64,000 nucleotides of DNA from Adineta vaga (taxonomy: Eukaryota; Rotifera), in assembly GCA_021613535.1 (NCBI GenBank), contig CP075494.1, forward strand, positions 5,270,001 through 5,334,000. Reading direction: 5' to 3'. A program made the translations under genes and the position numbers. The number at the start of each line of letters is the position of its first letter. Position 1 is the stretch's first letter. Below the pieces are notes generated by a model. That model saw nothing but the letters and a program-made list of their open reading frames with translations. It was not told the DNA's origin and searched no databases. This document shows positions 35,931-47,568 of the stretch, one piece after another.

Positions 35931-38132
35931 TTATATTCTAGACTTCAGTACAGTCGCTAGTTTTTCCAATGTTTTCTTCGGCACTTCATTCCAAGTAAGA
36001 TTAATTGTTTCAAGTGTCTGATAAGTAAAGATGATGAAACAGAAAGAAAACAGAGTCAATTGTATATCTACTTTATTTGTTTTCAATACATTAATCAAAT
36101 TCTGTGCACCTTCTTCATCGATTTCATTATGTGATAGTTCTAGTATAATAAGTGTCTAAAAAAGAAAAATCTACCTACTGTGAAACGAAGAATTTGACTC
36201 ACGTTATTCGAACGTAATGCAAGACTTAAATAATGTGCTCCAGAATAACTAATTCTATTTCAAGAAAGGTTTAAAGCCGTAAGAATCTACAAAAAAAGAT
36301 ACGACTCGTTAAATCAAAAGATAAAACATGATTTGTACTTACTTTACTATTATTTAATAGATGACAAGCAACAATTTCCATATCTTGACAAGTTAAATTT
36401 CTCAATTTCAAATTTAATTCAATCTCATTCTTTTGACTTGCTATTGTTTGTTTAAGATCAACGTTATCATAGTCAGATATTACCGGTACTGATTGTGCTT
36501 TTGAAAAACCTAGAGGATTAGTAAGAAAAGATGGTTATGAAAGAAATCATTTGAATTATGAACTTGAAAAATTAGAACCTTCCTCTTCTACAGTACTGCT
36601 AATCGCATCACTAAATTGAAAAGAAATAAATTCGTCATTCATAGAAATGTTTGTGACTTATTACTTTTGCATATTGTTGAGAATTGAACGATTTAGATAT
36701 TGATTATTCTTTATGGATAAGAAAATTAGATACAAATATTTCATCGAATGAATTTAAAGAAAAACTTCACACCTGTAGATCCTCTGTATTAGAAGAGATG
36801 CCATCGATCATTATTGCATTAATTTGTTCGTGATTAAATTTTTCCAATTTGATAAGTGGATTAATTATATCATTGCTTGTTGGCATTGTGAGAAAGATAA
36901 TGTCAGAATCTATTGCATAGATACATATCATTTGAAATGAATATCGATTGCTTCACATATACTTACCATCATTTCTGGTACTAATTGCAGTGTGAATTTG
37001 CTTCCATTGATTTGTATCTTTTGATAAAGTATCTGCAGACAATTCATCGATCCAATCGAAATCATTGAAATTTATACTTGGAAAATATAAATGTGGTATA
37101 TTCACATCGATTTTATTGTCTTCAATATTAGTAACAGTAATAAGTGCTTGATTCATTTCTATACGATTAATCTTATATTTTTCTAATTGAGCTTTTAATA
37201 CACATTGTACTTTTGTTTCTAATCGTTTAATTAATGATCTTTTCCATTGCTCTTTCTTTGTTTCTATATGTTTATGATACTGATTCAATTGCAATTGATA
37301 TTCTTTATATTTTTCTTTGATTTTCGCAAGAATCATTTCCATCCAATATTTAAATTGTTCAATACAATTCTTTCGGCCACTTTCGATATTTATTGATGGT
37401 ATTTCTTCGATTAATACCTAAATTACATATCTAAGCAGTTAAAACATCTATAAATATATATCAAAATGACAACAAACCTGAGATTCATCCAAAAGATAAT
37501 TAATTTCTTCTTCGAGATCTTGTTGAAATTCATTTTGATTTTCTTCGATGATAAAGCATTGATATTTATTTGTATTTACATATTTCTGAGTTGTCGGTTC
37601 AACTAAAAATACTGCAATTTGTAATGAATAGTATCAATTATTTGATTTGATTACCTGCTGATGAATAAGTAGTAAACCGATTCTTTTCGTCCGATGAAAA
37701 CAAATTTCTTTGAATGTATTGTTTTGGATTAGCTGCTTTTCTTCGTAAGCACATACTTGATCTCGTATTTTGACTTATATCAGTATGCATCGTATTTGCT
37801 GGGCATATAGAATCTGATTCTTTGATATTTGTAGCATTTTGTAATTCCTTGTAATGTTTGCATAGATTTTTCACTCGAGGACGTTTGAAGCAATCTTTAT
37901 AAATACAGTTTCGTTTTTTACGTTGCGTATAAGTTTTTTTTTTATCAGTAGCTGTAGGATGCTTCGTGGATAGCACCATATTTTGTATAACTGTTGCATG
38001 TCGACAGCAAACACCTCCCGATTGAGATTGTTTTGTACAATTCGAAATTTGACAAATACGAACACGTTTTCTCTTTTTACGAGCATGTAACGACATTTCA
38101 CTGTCTATAATCTCACTTGATTCGTGTGACAT
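35931..38132 (-). pseudogene. ZBCL family member C: broken copy with premature stop
   Basis: Exons 37655-38132, 37478-37611, 36967-37417, 36773-36909, 36665-36708, 36579-36610, 36343-36509, 36203-36286, about 36074-36157, and a last exon from 35931. All splice junctions keep phase. The first LRR exon, however, contains an in-frame TGA at 36260-36262 where relatives have CGA (Arg) in the L-S-R-N motif, a C-to-T change. Two further losses: the B-box exon is internally deleted (NKYQC runs straight into FIIEENQ, removing most Cys/His ligands), and the coiled coil lacks about 17 residues between IEMNQA and LITVTN. The second N-terminal finger is one residue short (C-x-H). The IPSINIESGRKNC signature survives. 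The product would stop after about 489 residues with no useful LRR. Confidence 0.8.
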
Positions 38133-39326
38133 CGTTCTAACAGATATTACTTATCCGATACAACCTTGATATTTATTTAATAATATATTAATATGATACT
38201 TGCGTTACTGTATCGGTTCACATTTGTTTTGTTTCCTTCATAACAATACAATATACCTATACATATGCACGTGGATGCGTACTAAATTATCTTTCTATCA
38301 ATATTATGAGTGTGTCCTTCTACTACTATCATAAATGTTATGTCCAACAAAAAATGGATGATAATTGACATATGTATTTGAATTTTTTTAACTTTCTGCT
38401 GATTATTATACATACAGTCTAACTCATATAGATTGTGAACATCACTGTTCATCATTTTCTTTTGACTGAGAGAGATACACAATAGTATTAAAATATATTA
38501 GTATGTAAGAGGACACCAAAATCATTGTAGAGATTGGTCTACAAATTTTATTACGAAATTTATTTAGATTCGAACACGTGATTACTTTACGCATGATTTT
38601 TGTTATAGGTCTTTTACGCATCAACATATCCACTGTTTCTAGTGTGAGAGATTATAATCGTATAAATTCAGATGCTAACTTCAAACTTTTCCTGAGAATT
38701 AACTATGTTACATCTTTTGCCAACTTTAAAGTTGATATAAAAATAATTGTTCTAAAGACAATTGCGATGTGGCGACGATACATTGTCAATATTTTGGTGT
38801 AAGCGTTAAGTGCGTTATTGCATATTCACGATTTCCGACAATCACATATACTGCGATATACCAAACTCCGCGTGAACCTGTCGGACATATTAATCAACGT
38901 CAGTTGATTGAAAATAAAAATGAACTTAGAACTGAAGTGTGCTTTCGTATTTTCTTATTTAATCAAATCTTGAATAGCTCTATCATTCTACTACAAATTT
39001 CACTATCATTTGTTGTTGATCACTATTATCGTTCAACTCTCAACACGTTACTATATTGTTCAGACTGTGTCGCACGTATTCATATGCGTACTAGATTTTA
39101 TCAAAGACAAGCAGTTTCATCCATAGATTATCATACTTTCTGTTCTACAAGATATTAGTGTATAATTCAGGCATTTACAAATTTGCCTAAAATAAGGAGT
39201 CCATTAGCTAAATTTTTATGCAGAAATCAATCGATAACATCACAACGGTAAGTCATTTTTATGAAACAAAATCTGAAGCTAGTAGCATATCTAAAAGCAT
39301 AGTCTAGATCGTAAAAAGGGCCACCC
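38133..39326. other. Intergenic region between two ZBCL genes
   Basis: About 1.2 kb. The plus frame at 38769-39158 (129 codons) has no recognisable domain and no homologous counterpart next to the other family members; I do not call it a gene. It should include the upstream region of member C. Confidence 0.4.
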
Positions 39327-42300
39327 TTATGCCATGTCCACGGATTCGTTCCAGTTCTTATTTCTTTCTATCATATTCAACAGCTGATTCTTCACATCAC
39401 CTGAAATACTATTGCCATCCACATTCAATGAGATCAGTGTCTGTAATGTAATGCGACGATTTCAAAGAGATAGATAGATAATAAGCTACTTCCTTTACCT
39501 CGTTCGATTGTAGTGCATTGCTCAAATATTGTGCTCCTTTATCTCCAATACCATTGAGAGAGAGATGAAGTGTGGTGAGTGTCTTCAATGGAATGCAATG
39601 ATTGTCAAGATACTAGTTGAACGAATGTGGTATGTCTCACCTCGTTCGATTGTAGTGCATTGCTCAAATATTGTGCTCCTTTATCTCTAATACCATTGAG
39701 AGAGAGATGAAGTGTGGTGAGTGTCTTCAATGGAATGCAATGATTGTCAAGATACTAGTTGAACGAATGTAGTATGTCTTACCTCGTTCGATTGTAGTGC
39801 ATTGCTCAAATATTGTGCTCCTTTATCTCCAATACCATTTCCAGAGAGATGAAGTGTGGTGAGTGTCTTGAATGGAATGCAATGATTGTCAAGATACTAG
39901 TTGAACGAATGTGGTATGTCTTACCTCGTTCGATTGTAGTGCATTGCTCAAATATTGTGCTCCTTTATCTCCAATACCATTTCCAGAGAGATGAAGTGTG
40001 GTGAGTGTCTTGAATGGAATGCAATGATTGTCAAGATACTAGTTGAACGAATGTGGTATGTCTTACCTCGTTCGATTGTAGTGCATTGCTCAAATATTGT
40101 GCTCCTTTATCTCCAATACCATTGAGAGAGAGATGAAGTGTGGTGAGTGTCTTGAATGGAATGCAATGATTGTCAAGATACTAGTTGAACGAATGTGGTA
40201 TGTCTTACCTCGTTCGATTGTAGTGCATTGCTCAAATATTGTGCTCCTTTATCTCCAATACCATTTCCAGAGAGATCAAGTGTGGTGAGTGTCTTCAATG
40301 GAATGCAATGATTGTCAAGATACTAGTTGAACGAATATGGTATGTCTTACCTCGTTCGATTGTAGTGCATTGCTCAAATATTGTGCTCCTTTATCTCCAA
40401 TATCATTGTAAGAGAGATCAAGTGTGGTGAGTGTCTTCAATGGAATGCAATGATTGTCAAGATACTAGTTGAACGAATATGGTATGTCTTACCTCGTTCG
40501 ATTGTAGTGCATTGCTCAAATATTGTGCTCCTTTATCTCCAATATCATTGTAAGAGAGATCAAGTGTGGTGAGTGTCTTCAATGGAATGCAATGATTGTC
40601 AAGATACTAGTTGAACGAATATGGTATGTCTTACCTCGTTCGATTGTAGTGCATTGCTCAAATATTGTGCTCCTTTATCTTCAATACCATTGTAAGAGAG
40701 ATCAAGTGTGGTGAGTGTCTGTCAAAGGAAGAACTATAGCAGTTTAGTACTATAATGATCAAACTTGCAGCATGTTTGTTTGTAATCTTATTCGACAAAA
40801 TCCTGACCTTTTGACTATTTGTGGTATAGGTAAGTGACAGTTATGTTTTGGTTAGTGGAACTGGAAGTGGACAATCGATTCAGTTCTCAGGAATTACTGA
40901 AGATGAGTTGTAACACACTTATGTGTAAACAGTTTTTGTAGCATATAGATTAATCGACGATAGAATGAGTGATTTGAGCGGAAGGTTGGCTACTAAAGGG
41001 TTGGTTAAGCTAGTTTTTGGCTTTCATATAGTTTGATTTGTAGTACATGAATAAACTTATGAGTCGATAAATTTGGATAAATGGGAATGAGAAGTATTAC
41101 AAAGAATTATCAACGGTACGAATATTCATGTTGAAGGATAGTTAACCGTGGAATGCTGCGAATATACACAGTGATTGGGGTCATATGAAGATTTGTGTGT
41201 TATTCAACCTATATTATCATGTCGACGAGATAAACTTGATATTGCCGCTTGAGCAAACATTTCGAGTTCAGTGAAAAAAGAAAGTTAGTTATTAGATACA
41301 TTTCGCTCTTTGAGCGTGACGGAGAATAGGGATTTAGCTCAATGTTGCCCATTTGTTTCAATGGAAAACAGTGTCTGTGGAGAGAGAAGTTGTTCTAAAT
41401 GGAACCTCAACTACACTCTAAGGTCGGATTGATCCTAAGTTTTTTGCATCCTTTAATTCCTATATTTTCTGATATCTTCTATCCGTTCCATATATTTTAA
41501 TCAATATTGATATATTTTTTAGAGCTTTGAAGGGTTCTATCAACATGTAGTAAAAAATTGAAAACTGACCGAAATATGAAAGAAATATAGAATGGCAACA
41601 AGTATAGGAATACAGAAACTATATGTCGAATCAGATCCTAGCTTACACTACTTATTACAAATAGTAAAACCAGAAATTTGAGTTGAATCTTTTTTTTTGT
41701 TGAAATCAACTAGAGTAGACAATAGTTGGTTCTACGGTATGTCGAATATGTTATTGTCGATGAAGTAATAATACAACACAATGCTGAAACTTGTCAATTG
41801 TTTGATTCATTATTTTGGAAATAATAGATTTTTTATCATATATTGGTCTATTTTATCTATTAAGATTTTATGCTTTTCGCCTCAGAATCAATCTTATATC
41901 TTTGCATTATTCGAAATGGTTTTGTATTGAACACTCGACTAATGCTGCTCAACTAGCATTCAGGCAAGGCGATACTGATAGCCGTATCGTTATCTATTTG
42001 TCGCAATTATTATAAGAGATAGACGTATTTTCAACTTCAAGTCTATTTATTTGTCGAAATAAAACGAGCAAATGGGCAAGATCTTGTTTATTCTAATGAA
42101 AAGAAGAAAAATAGAGTGGAACACATCAGAAATTTCCCTGAATAAAACGAATTCAAGTCTATTTATATATTGATGTAATGATAAAAGATGGAAGTTTCCT
42201 GACTGAAGTGGTGTATCTATCACGAGCTATAATTTAAATCAATCTATCATAGTAGGGAAGTTCAGATAAACCAAGATATTGTAATAAAATTCGCACAAAC

Positions 42301-45300
42301 TTTGCATCGTCTAATATTTGTTTAGGATAAATACGTTAGCATTTCCAAATACTAAAAGCAAATGTGTTTTCTTACCGTGTTGTTTTGTATTGCCTTTGAG
42401 ATAATTATTTTCACATCTTGTTGATTCAATTGCAGATAAGATAAACACAACACCGCGCTATCTTTATGACTCGCAATTCGTTGTTCGAGTTCTTCATTGT
42501 GATAAAGAAATGTTTTCTCAGCTAACATGAAGTCTAAAGAAAGTAACAAAATACAAAATATATGATTACTAAGAAAATCAATGATTTGAACCAAAATCTA
42601 ACGGCACTACAAAGAATATAATTCTTGTTTGAACAAAAAGTATAACTTGTCAAAGCTTTCATCTCGAAAGATCAGCTTTGGTTTCGAAAGTATTGTTATC
42701 AAGTATGGTTTTTGTACAGAAACAATTTTTTGAAGATTTCATAATTGAATAAAGTAAATGTGAAGTGTACCACTGCTCATCCTGTTAATGTAGAATTTAG
42801 CATTTCGAATGATTTGTTTATTTAATATGCAATCTGTGAATGAGTTCACATGAATATCTAGTGAAATCATCGTTCTTAATTTCAAATCAAGCATTCAACA
42901 ACTTTTCTGAACTGCGTATTGAAACATATCAAAACATCCAGCGTTAACTGAATCTATTCATCCGATCAACTTTTTATTAGAGCTGTACAATTTACGCTCA
43001 CGCTCATGACCATCGTGTAGCCGTAACAGCTAGCTCTATTATGAGGGCTGCCAATGGCGGTTCATTGTGTCACACCAGTCAACAATGATTAAAAAAGACT
43101 TTATTTTCATAGTATAGCTCAAAGAAGATTGTAACGCTCATTACAAATGAGCGTGAATTATACCACCCGAATTTTCATACTTATTCTATAATGTTCAAAC
43201 TTGAATTCTCAGAGTAATCCACGATCTCAGATGCTTCAGCATTTGAACTGATTAATTTCTCACAAATGATTATTGTTTGACATTATGAAACTTCTTTATT
43301 TTCAGTTCTCAACTTAATTTTAAACTATACGCACAGATATATTTTTCTGATGAGTAGTCAACTATCAAGTTTACTTAACTAATTTAAATATGCTTTATAG
43401 ATATTATCAATCAATTAATCATCTCCTACTGATTTCAGTAGTACATAACTGTCGTTATCAATAACGAACTTATATATTCAGAATAAAGTCGTACGTTTTC
43501 TCTGGCCTAATATCATGAGAAGATACTCAAGTATTATTATTCGTTTACCTATTTCTGCTGCTATTGTTCCTGTAGTACTTGCTCTTGATTCGATAGAACT
43601 AAAATAAAAATATGCGCAAGTCATACAACAAAGAGATCTTTGTAGCTATGTCTTTTTAGTTCATACTTGTCACTTGAGCCATTTGGATTTGAATTCGACA
43701 TAAAATCTTGTCCATACACCTAAATAATGTGATATTTTCATATAGCTTTGATGTAAGACGAAGAATTAAACGATAGTGTACCTCTTGATTACCATGATTC
43801 ATTGGTTGATTATGAAAATTCTCAGTAGTTGTTGATGTATTAATAATCTTTGACGAAAATTGCTGTTCGGGTGTGTTAATCTATGTGATTTTTATGATTT
43901 CAGACATATTAAGGATCCAAAAAAATGCTAGCTTACCATAACTTCTGTCTCTTTCCTTGTTTTGGTTTTGTTCATTTTAATATGGTTCGCTGTCGTCGGA
44001 GTGACATCAAAGTCTGGATTATCTGCCAGGTCAAAAATAAATATCATAAGTGTCAACAAGAAATATAACAAGTTATAAGTAATAAGTGGATATTTCAAAG
44101 TATGATTAAAGGAATTGTTTCATACAGACAAAAGTTCCTATTTCTCTCGCTTGATTTGTCTAAAAAAGACTAAGATAAGAATAACAGGACAACTAAGGAG
44201 GATCATTCTACATTGATTCTATACGTGAAACTTTCAAAGTGACATTTAATGATTCGATTTTACTGAGTCTGAATTTTAAAAGATAAAAACTATTTTTCTG
44301 AACGACACTCGACGACTGGAGGAATCTCCCAATATCACTACTTACTATTCGTCAATTCAGAACGATTGCGCTGAACAAGATTAGTTTGCTGTTGACCAGA
44401 ATACTCCATCGTCTCTACTCTAGTATCCATAAGAAAATTCGTGATCCGGTCGATATTGCCAGTAACAATCGTCGGAAAAGATAGATAAGATGTATCTTGG
44501 TCCACTTGATTGATAGCATTGGACGAAGAAATGGAAATTAACGGTTTGTTTTCAAGTGAATAGAAGAATTGTTGTATATGAGCAAACTCATTTTTAGCTC
44601 TACTAAATTCTATTCCATCTATCTCAGCTTTTTGTGACTGTTCCATCAATACACAACCAACTTTTGTTTCTACTCGATTGGCTAATCGATATTTCCATTG
44701 GACTTTGCTCTCGTCGATATATCTGTTTTTTCGGTCGAGTTCCATTCGAAGCACATTAAATCGATTATCAATAATGTTACGCATGATTTGTTGCCATTTA
44801 TGAAGATCTTCTTCGCAATTCTCCCGGCCACTAATAATATCTATTGCCTGAATTTTTTTGAATAAATCCTAGAAAAAAGGACAACTACAATTACTCATTT
44901 TATAGTAAGTTATAGTTGAGTGGAAGACAAAGAATTAGATTCACTCTGTTATTTGTCGGACTAATTTTTCAAACAAAGTGACTTTAACAATAGAAATATG
45001 CTGAACATTTATAATTAGAATATTGTTTTCATAGAATATGACAATATACCTCTGTTTCACCTAATAGACGCTTTATTTCTTCTTTGAGCTGTTGCTGATG
45101 TTGCACGCCATGTGGAAGACAAAATGATGATGGACAATGACTGCATTTATAAGACGCCACATCTCGACAACTAAAATAATCACTAGATGATGGAGGCATA
45201 TATTCACACTTTCCTGTATGTGCTATTCTGTTTTGGTTATTTTGATTGTCAGTAGAATTCTCAGCTAATAAATGTGTAAATATTGAAAAATATATAAACT

Positions 45301-45797
45301 ATGTGGTAAATGATGTCACAATAGTTACCTGATCGTTCAATGGTTATAGAAGAATGAGTCATATACATTCCATTAATAGATCCTGTGTCGTTACCTATAT
45401 GTTGCATTTGTTCGAGACCAACATGTGGAACAGTACTCTGTCCATTTAAATAAATTGGCGTTGTTGCTCCATGCATATTTTCTGAAATAGATGGAAAAAA
45501 GAAAGATATCGTTAGACATTTCTACTTAATACTCAACGAAGACATACCATGTCCCTCACAAAAGTTTGAGCTAGCACAATTTTCATCGGACAAATCTGAG
45601 TTAATTGCAGTGGCATGTTGACGATTTTTTTTTTCAGTCAAATGTCGAGCACATAAACCTTCTCGTTGAGATTGTTTCTGGCAGTTATCGATTGAACAGA
45701 TGCGCCGCCATTTATCGTTAACGAGTCTCTTTTTCACATCACTGTGAGCCAACGATTTAACGCGTGTCTTATTTTTGGTGACTTTACTTGGTATCAT
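39327..45797 (-). CDS. ZBCL family member D: finger, B-box, coiled coil and nine near-identical LRR exons
   Basis: Exons: 45548-45797, 45329-45481, 45050-45264, 44346-44868, 43937-44022, 43782-43880, 43667-43719, 43549-43598, 42376-42533, nine LRR exons from 40635-40718 down to 39499-39582, and terminal exon 39327-39440. They sum to 2457 nt (818 residues), all phases agreeing. It has one C-x4-C-x9-C-x2-H finger (CSIDNCQKQSQREGLCARH), an intact B-box (C-x7-C-x2-C-x4-C-x2-H-x3-H), a coiled coil with IDIISGRENC, and an LRR N-cap exon (LCLSYLQLNQQDV). LRRs read TLTTLDLSYNGI-type, 28 residues each. Two introns are unusually long: 43548-42534 (1.0 kb, with a MITE-like element) and 42375-40719 (1.66 kb). 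That the array belongs to this gene is inferred from strand, order and phase. Confidence 0.72.
39441..40718 (-). repeat. Tandem array of nine 142-bp exon-intron units (LRR exon amplification)
   Basis: Nine copies at an exact 142-bp period (exon left ends at 39499 + 142n), each an 84-nt LRR exon plus a 58-bp intron. Introns are almost identical across copies. Exons differ only at LRR positions 5 (D or H), 8 (Y, G or L), 10 (G or D) and 12 (G, E or R). In gene order the four-residue types are DYGE, DYDG, DYDG, DGGG, HLGG, HGGG, HGGG, HLGR, HLGG. All these differences are amino-acid changes; no silent difference was seen. Confidence 0.92.
40719..42375. other. 1.66-kb presumed intron of ZBCL D
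   Basis: Lies between the LRR N-cap exon and the LRR array. No LRR exon, transposase frame or clear inverted repeat was found. The plus frame 41815-42015 has no features. It is about 30 times longer than the other introns in this family and could be an insertion or a split between two genes. Confidence 0.45.
42985..43163. mobile_element. MITE-like element with terminal inverted repeats
   Basis: About 179 bp bounded by GTACAATTTACGCTCA (42985-43000) and TGAGCGTGAATTATAC (43148-43163), inverted repeats matching at 14 of 16 positions. Near the right end an internal hairpin ACGCTCATT-ACA-AATGAGCGT repeats the motif. It has no coding capacity and lies inside the long intron of ZBCL D. I saw no clear target-site duplication. 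Confidence 0.4.
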
Positions 45798-46100
45798 ATG
45801 TTCAAATATGTATTAAATCTAGAACGAAAGTCGCAAATATTATTATGTCAAATCATAAAGGTTGTCTGCAATAAAGAAATTACGAGAAAAGACACATAAA
45901 GTACTAATACTTTCAAAGAGAATTATTATACGGAGCAGCTGGTTGAAAAAAAAATATTATAACATTGGACGTTGTGACTCTATAAAATATTAGTAACTAA
46001 ATATAAATAAGTAATTATTAGAACATTTTTTGGTATATTATAATATTTTTTGTATTAAATAATAAGAAATGAGAATGTCTTTTGTGCCCGCAGCCAAGAA
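45798..46100. other. AT-rich spacer
   Basis: Very AT-rich 300-bp spacer upstream of ZBCL D; likely holds its promoter. No coding sequence seen. Confidence 0.4.
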
Positions 46101-46431
46101 TCATGTACAAAACACCTCTTTCGGTTGTTCTCCTGCACTTTCTAAAGATAATTTACGATGTTCCACTTGTATTGTGATTTCTTGGAGCAATTTTAAAACT
46201 GAATTATAATGTAATCGAGCAATGCCGTTTTCTTCACAAACAGAAGCTTGGTGAATATTCTTTTGGATTAGAAAAAGCTGCATAGCAAGATTATCCATAT
46301 CTTTTTCAATTAAAGAAGATAAAAAGATATTTTCATCTATTATAAGAAAGGTGCATCTTACCTAATTCCATACGAGTAACACAAACGATCAAAAGTTGAG
46401 CCGAAGGGATAAGTTTGTATACAAATGACAT
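46101..46431 (-). CDS. Small two-exon hypothetical protein
   Basis: Exons 46362-46431 and 46101-46300 join in frame across a 61-bp GT..AG intron to 89 residues. The N-terminal SFVYKLIPSAQLLIV resembles a strand found in alpha-2-macroglobulin/complement-type proteins (FSYKLIPSAKLLVYYV pattern); the second exon (NIHQASVCEENGIARLHYNS, then a helix ending in VFCT) does not. It may be a chimeric fragment, a gene remnant, or an unrelated small protein. No membrane segment or signal peptide is clear. Confidence in the splice model is moderate; function unknown. Confidence 0.4.
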
Positions 46432-47496
46432 TCTGCTTCGAAATCACTAGACTTTTATATACAGCGTATGATACTATGGTCATGAATAGAGAATATTCCA
46501 TTTTTGCCATCAGTACGTCCAATTTAGGCTTGCGTCTACGTCCACGTCCGTCACAATAAGCGTTTTTGCTTTCTCAATTCTTTTACTCTAATAGCAAAAG
46601 TACTTTTTTCTTATCTTTATTTTATGTTTACCTCAAATCTCCAACTTGTATTTTTGTTTCGAAATTATATTTTTTACAAACTTACTTTCTCTTCCAACCT
46701 AAGTGAGTGTGTCTTTACATCCTTACGTATGATAAAAAGAAATAGAAAAAACACTAACCAAACAAAAGAAAAGAACGAGCAAACCATTTGCGTCAGTCTT
46801 CTCTACGTCTGATCGTCAAATTCTGTAGATATAAAATTTATTTAAAAAATGAGAAAGAACAAAGTTTATGATTGCAGTTCATACCTGTTTAGTATCGCGA
46901 ACATTTCATTAATCTACGTCTCTCTTGGCTTGTTTTGTTTTTGAAAAAACTATTCGACTATAATGATAAGATCATATTGAATATTACAAACGATTATGAT
47001 CAATTTTGCTATTAAATATCGATCATAAAAAAGACACCAAAGAACCTGAGTTCACTTCGAAGATATTTATATACGCATATTCATCTTATAATCATATAGT
47101 TTGTATGTTTTATTTTTGTTATCATAAGTACAATCAGAAAAAATAGATCTACCAGTTGGTTTAGGGTTTTTTTCGAAACAGATTATTCATACATATGGAT
47201 TGAATAAAGAGTAAAGAATTGATTCTGACTTATATCAATAAAATTTAAAAATCTAGATTACTTTCAAATCAAGTAAGGAATACTCTATGCCTTTACAGTT
47301 CAGCATGACAACGAATATTGTGCAAGTCCAATCGTATCTGTGTGTATATCGTGAATATAAACTTTTATCATACATTATATAGTTTAATACAGGTCATACC
47401 AGATCATCAAATACACATGAATTAAATGAGTGGATGAAAATTAATCAATAAAAAGTTAATTTTTCTTCTGAACTACAATCATATTAATGAATAATA
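46432..47496. other. AT-rich intergenic region
   Basis: About 1.06 kb between a small gene and tRNA-Pro. The frame 46624-46812 shows no features. Nothing else was recognised. Confidence 0.4.
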
Positions 47497-47568
47497 GGGT
47501 TAGTGGTCTAGTGGTATGATTTTCGCTTAGGGTGCGAGAGGTCCGGAGTTCAATTCTCCGCTAACCCC
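47497..47568 (+). tRNA. tRNA-Pro(AGG)
   Basis: 72 nt with a 7-bp acceptor stem (GGGTTAG/CTAACCC), a canonical A box (TGGTCTAGTGGTATGAT), anticodon loop TTAGGGT with anticodon AGG, a T arm around GAGTTCAATTC and a discriminator C. It is close to the standard eukaryotic tRNA-Pro sequence. No intron. A T-run (TTTTT) follows at about 47578, suitable as a Pol III terminator. Confidence 0.92.

Noticed and set aside
38769-39158. 129-codon plus frame between two ZBCL genes
   Set aside because: Longest frame in the gap but no recognisable motif, signal peptide or splice support; kept only as a note.
39813-40714. Series of 63-codon plus-strand frames repeating every 142 bp (MCSFISN type)
   Set aside because: They are antisense shadows of the LRR exon-intron array; the minus strand gives LRR peptides with proper splice sites.
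39499-40718. CRISPR-like regular repeat array
   Set aside because: Unit is 142 bp, contains coding exons with splice sites, and there are no unique spacers; the genome is eukaryotic.
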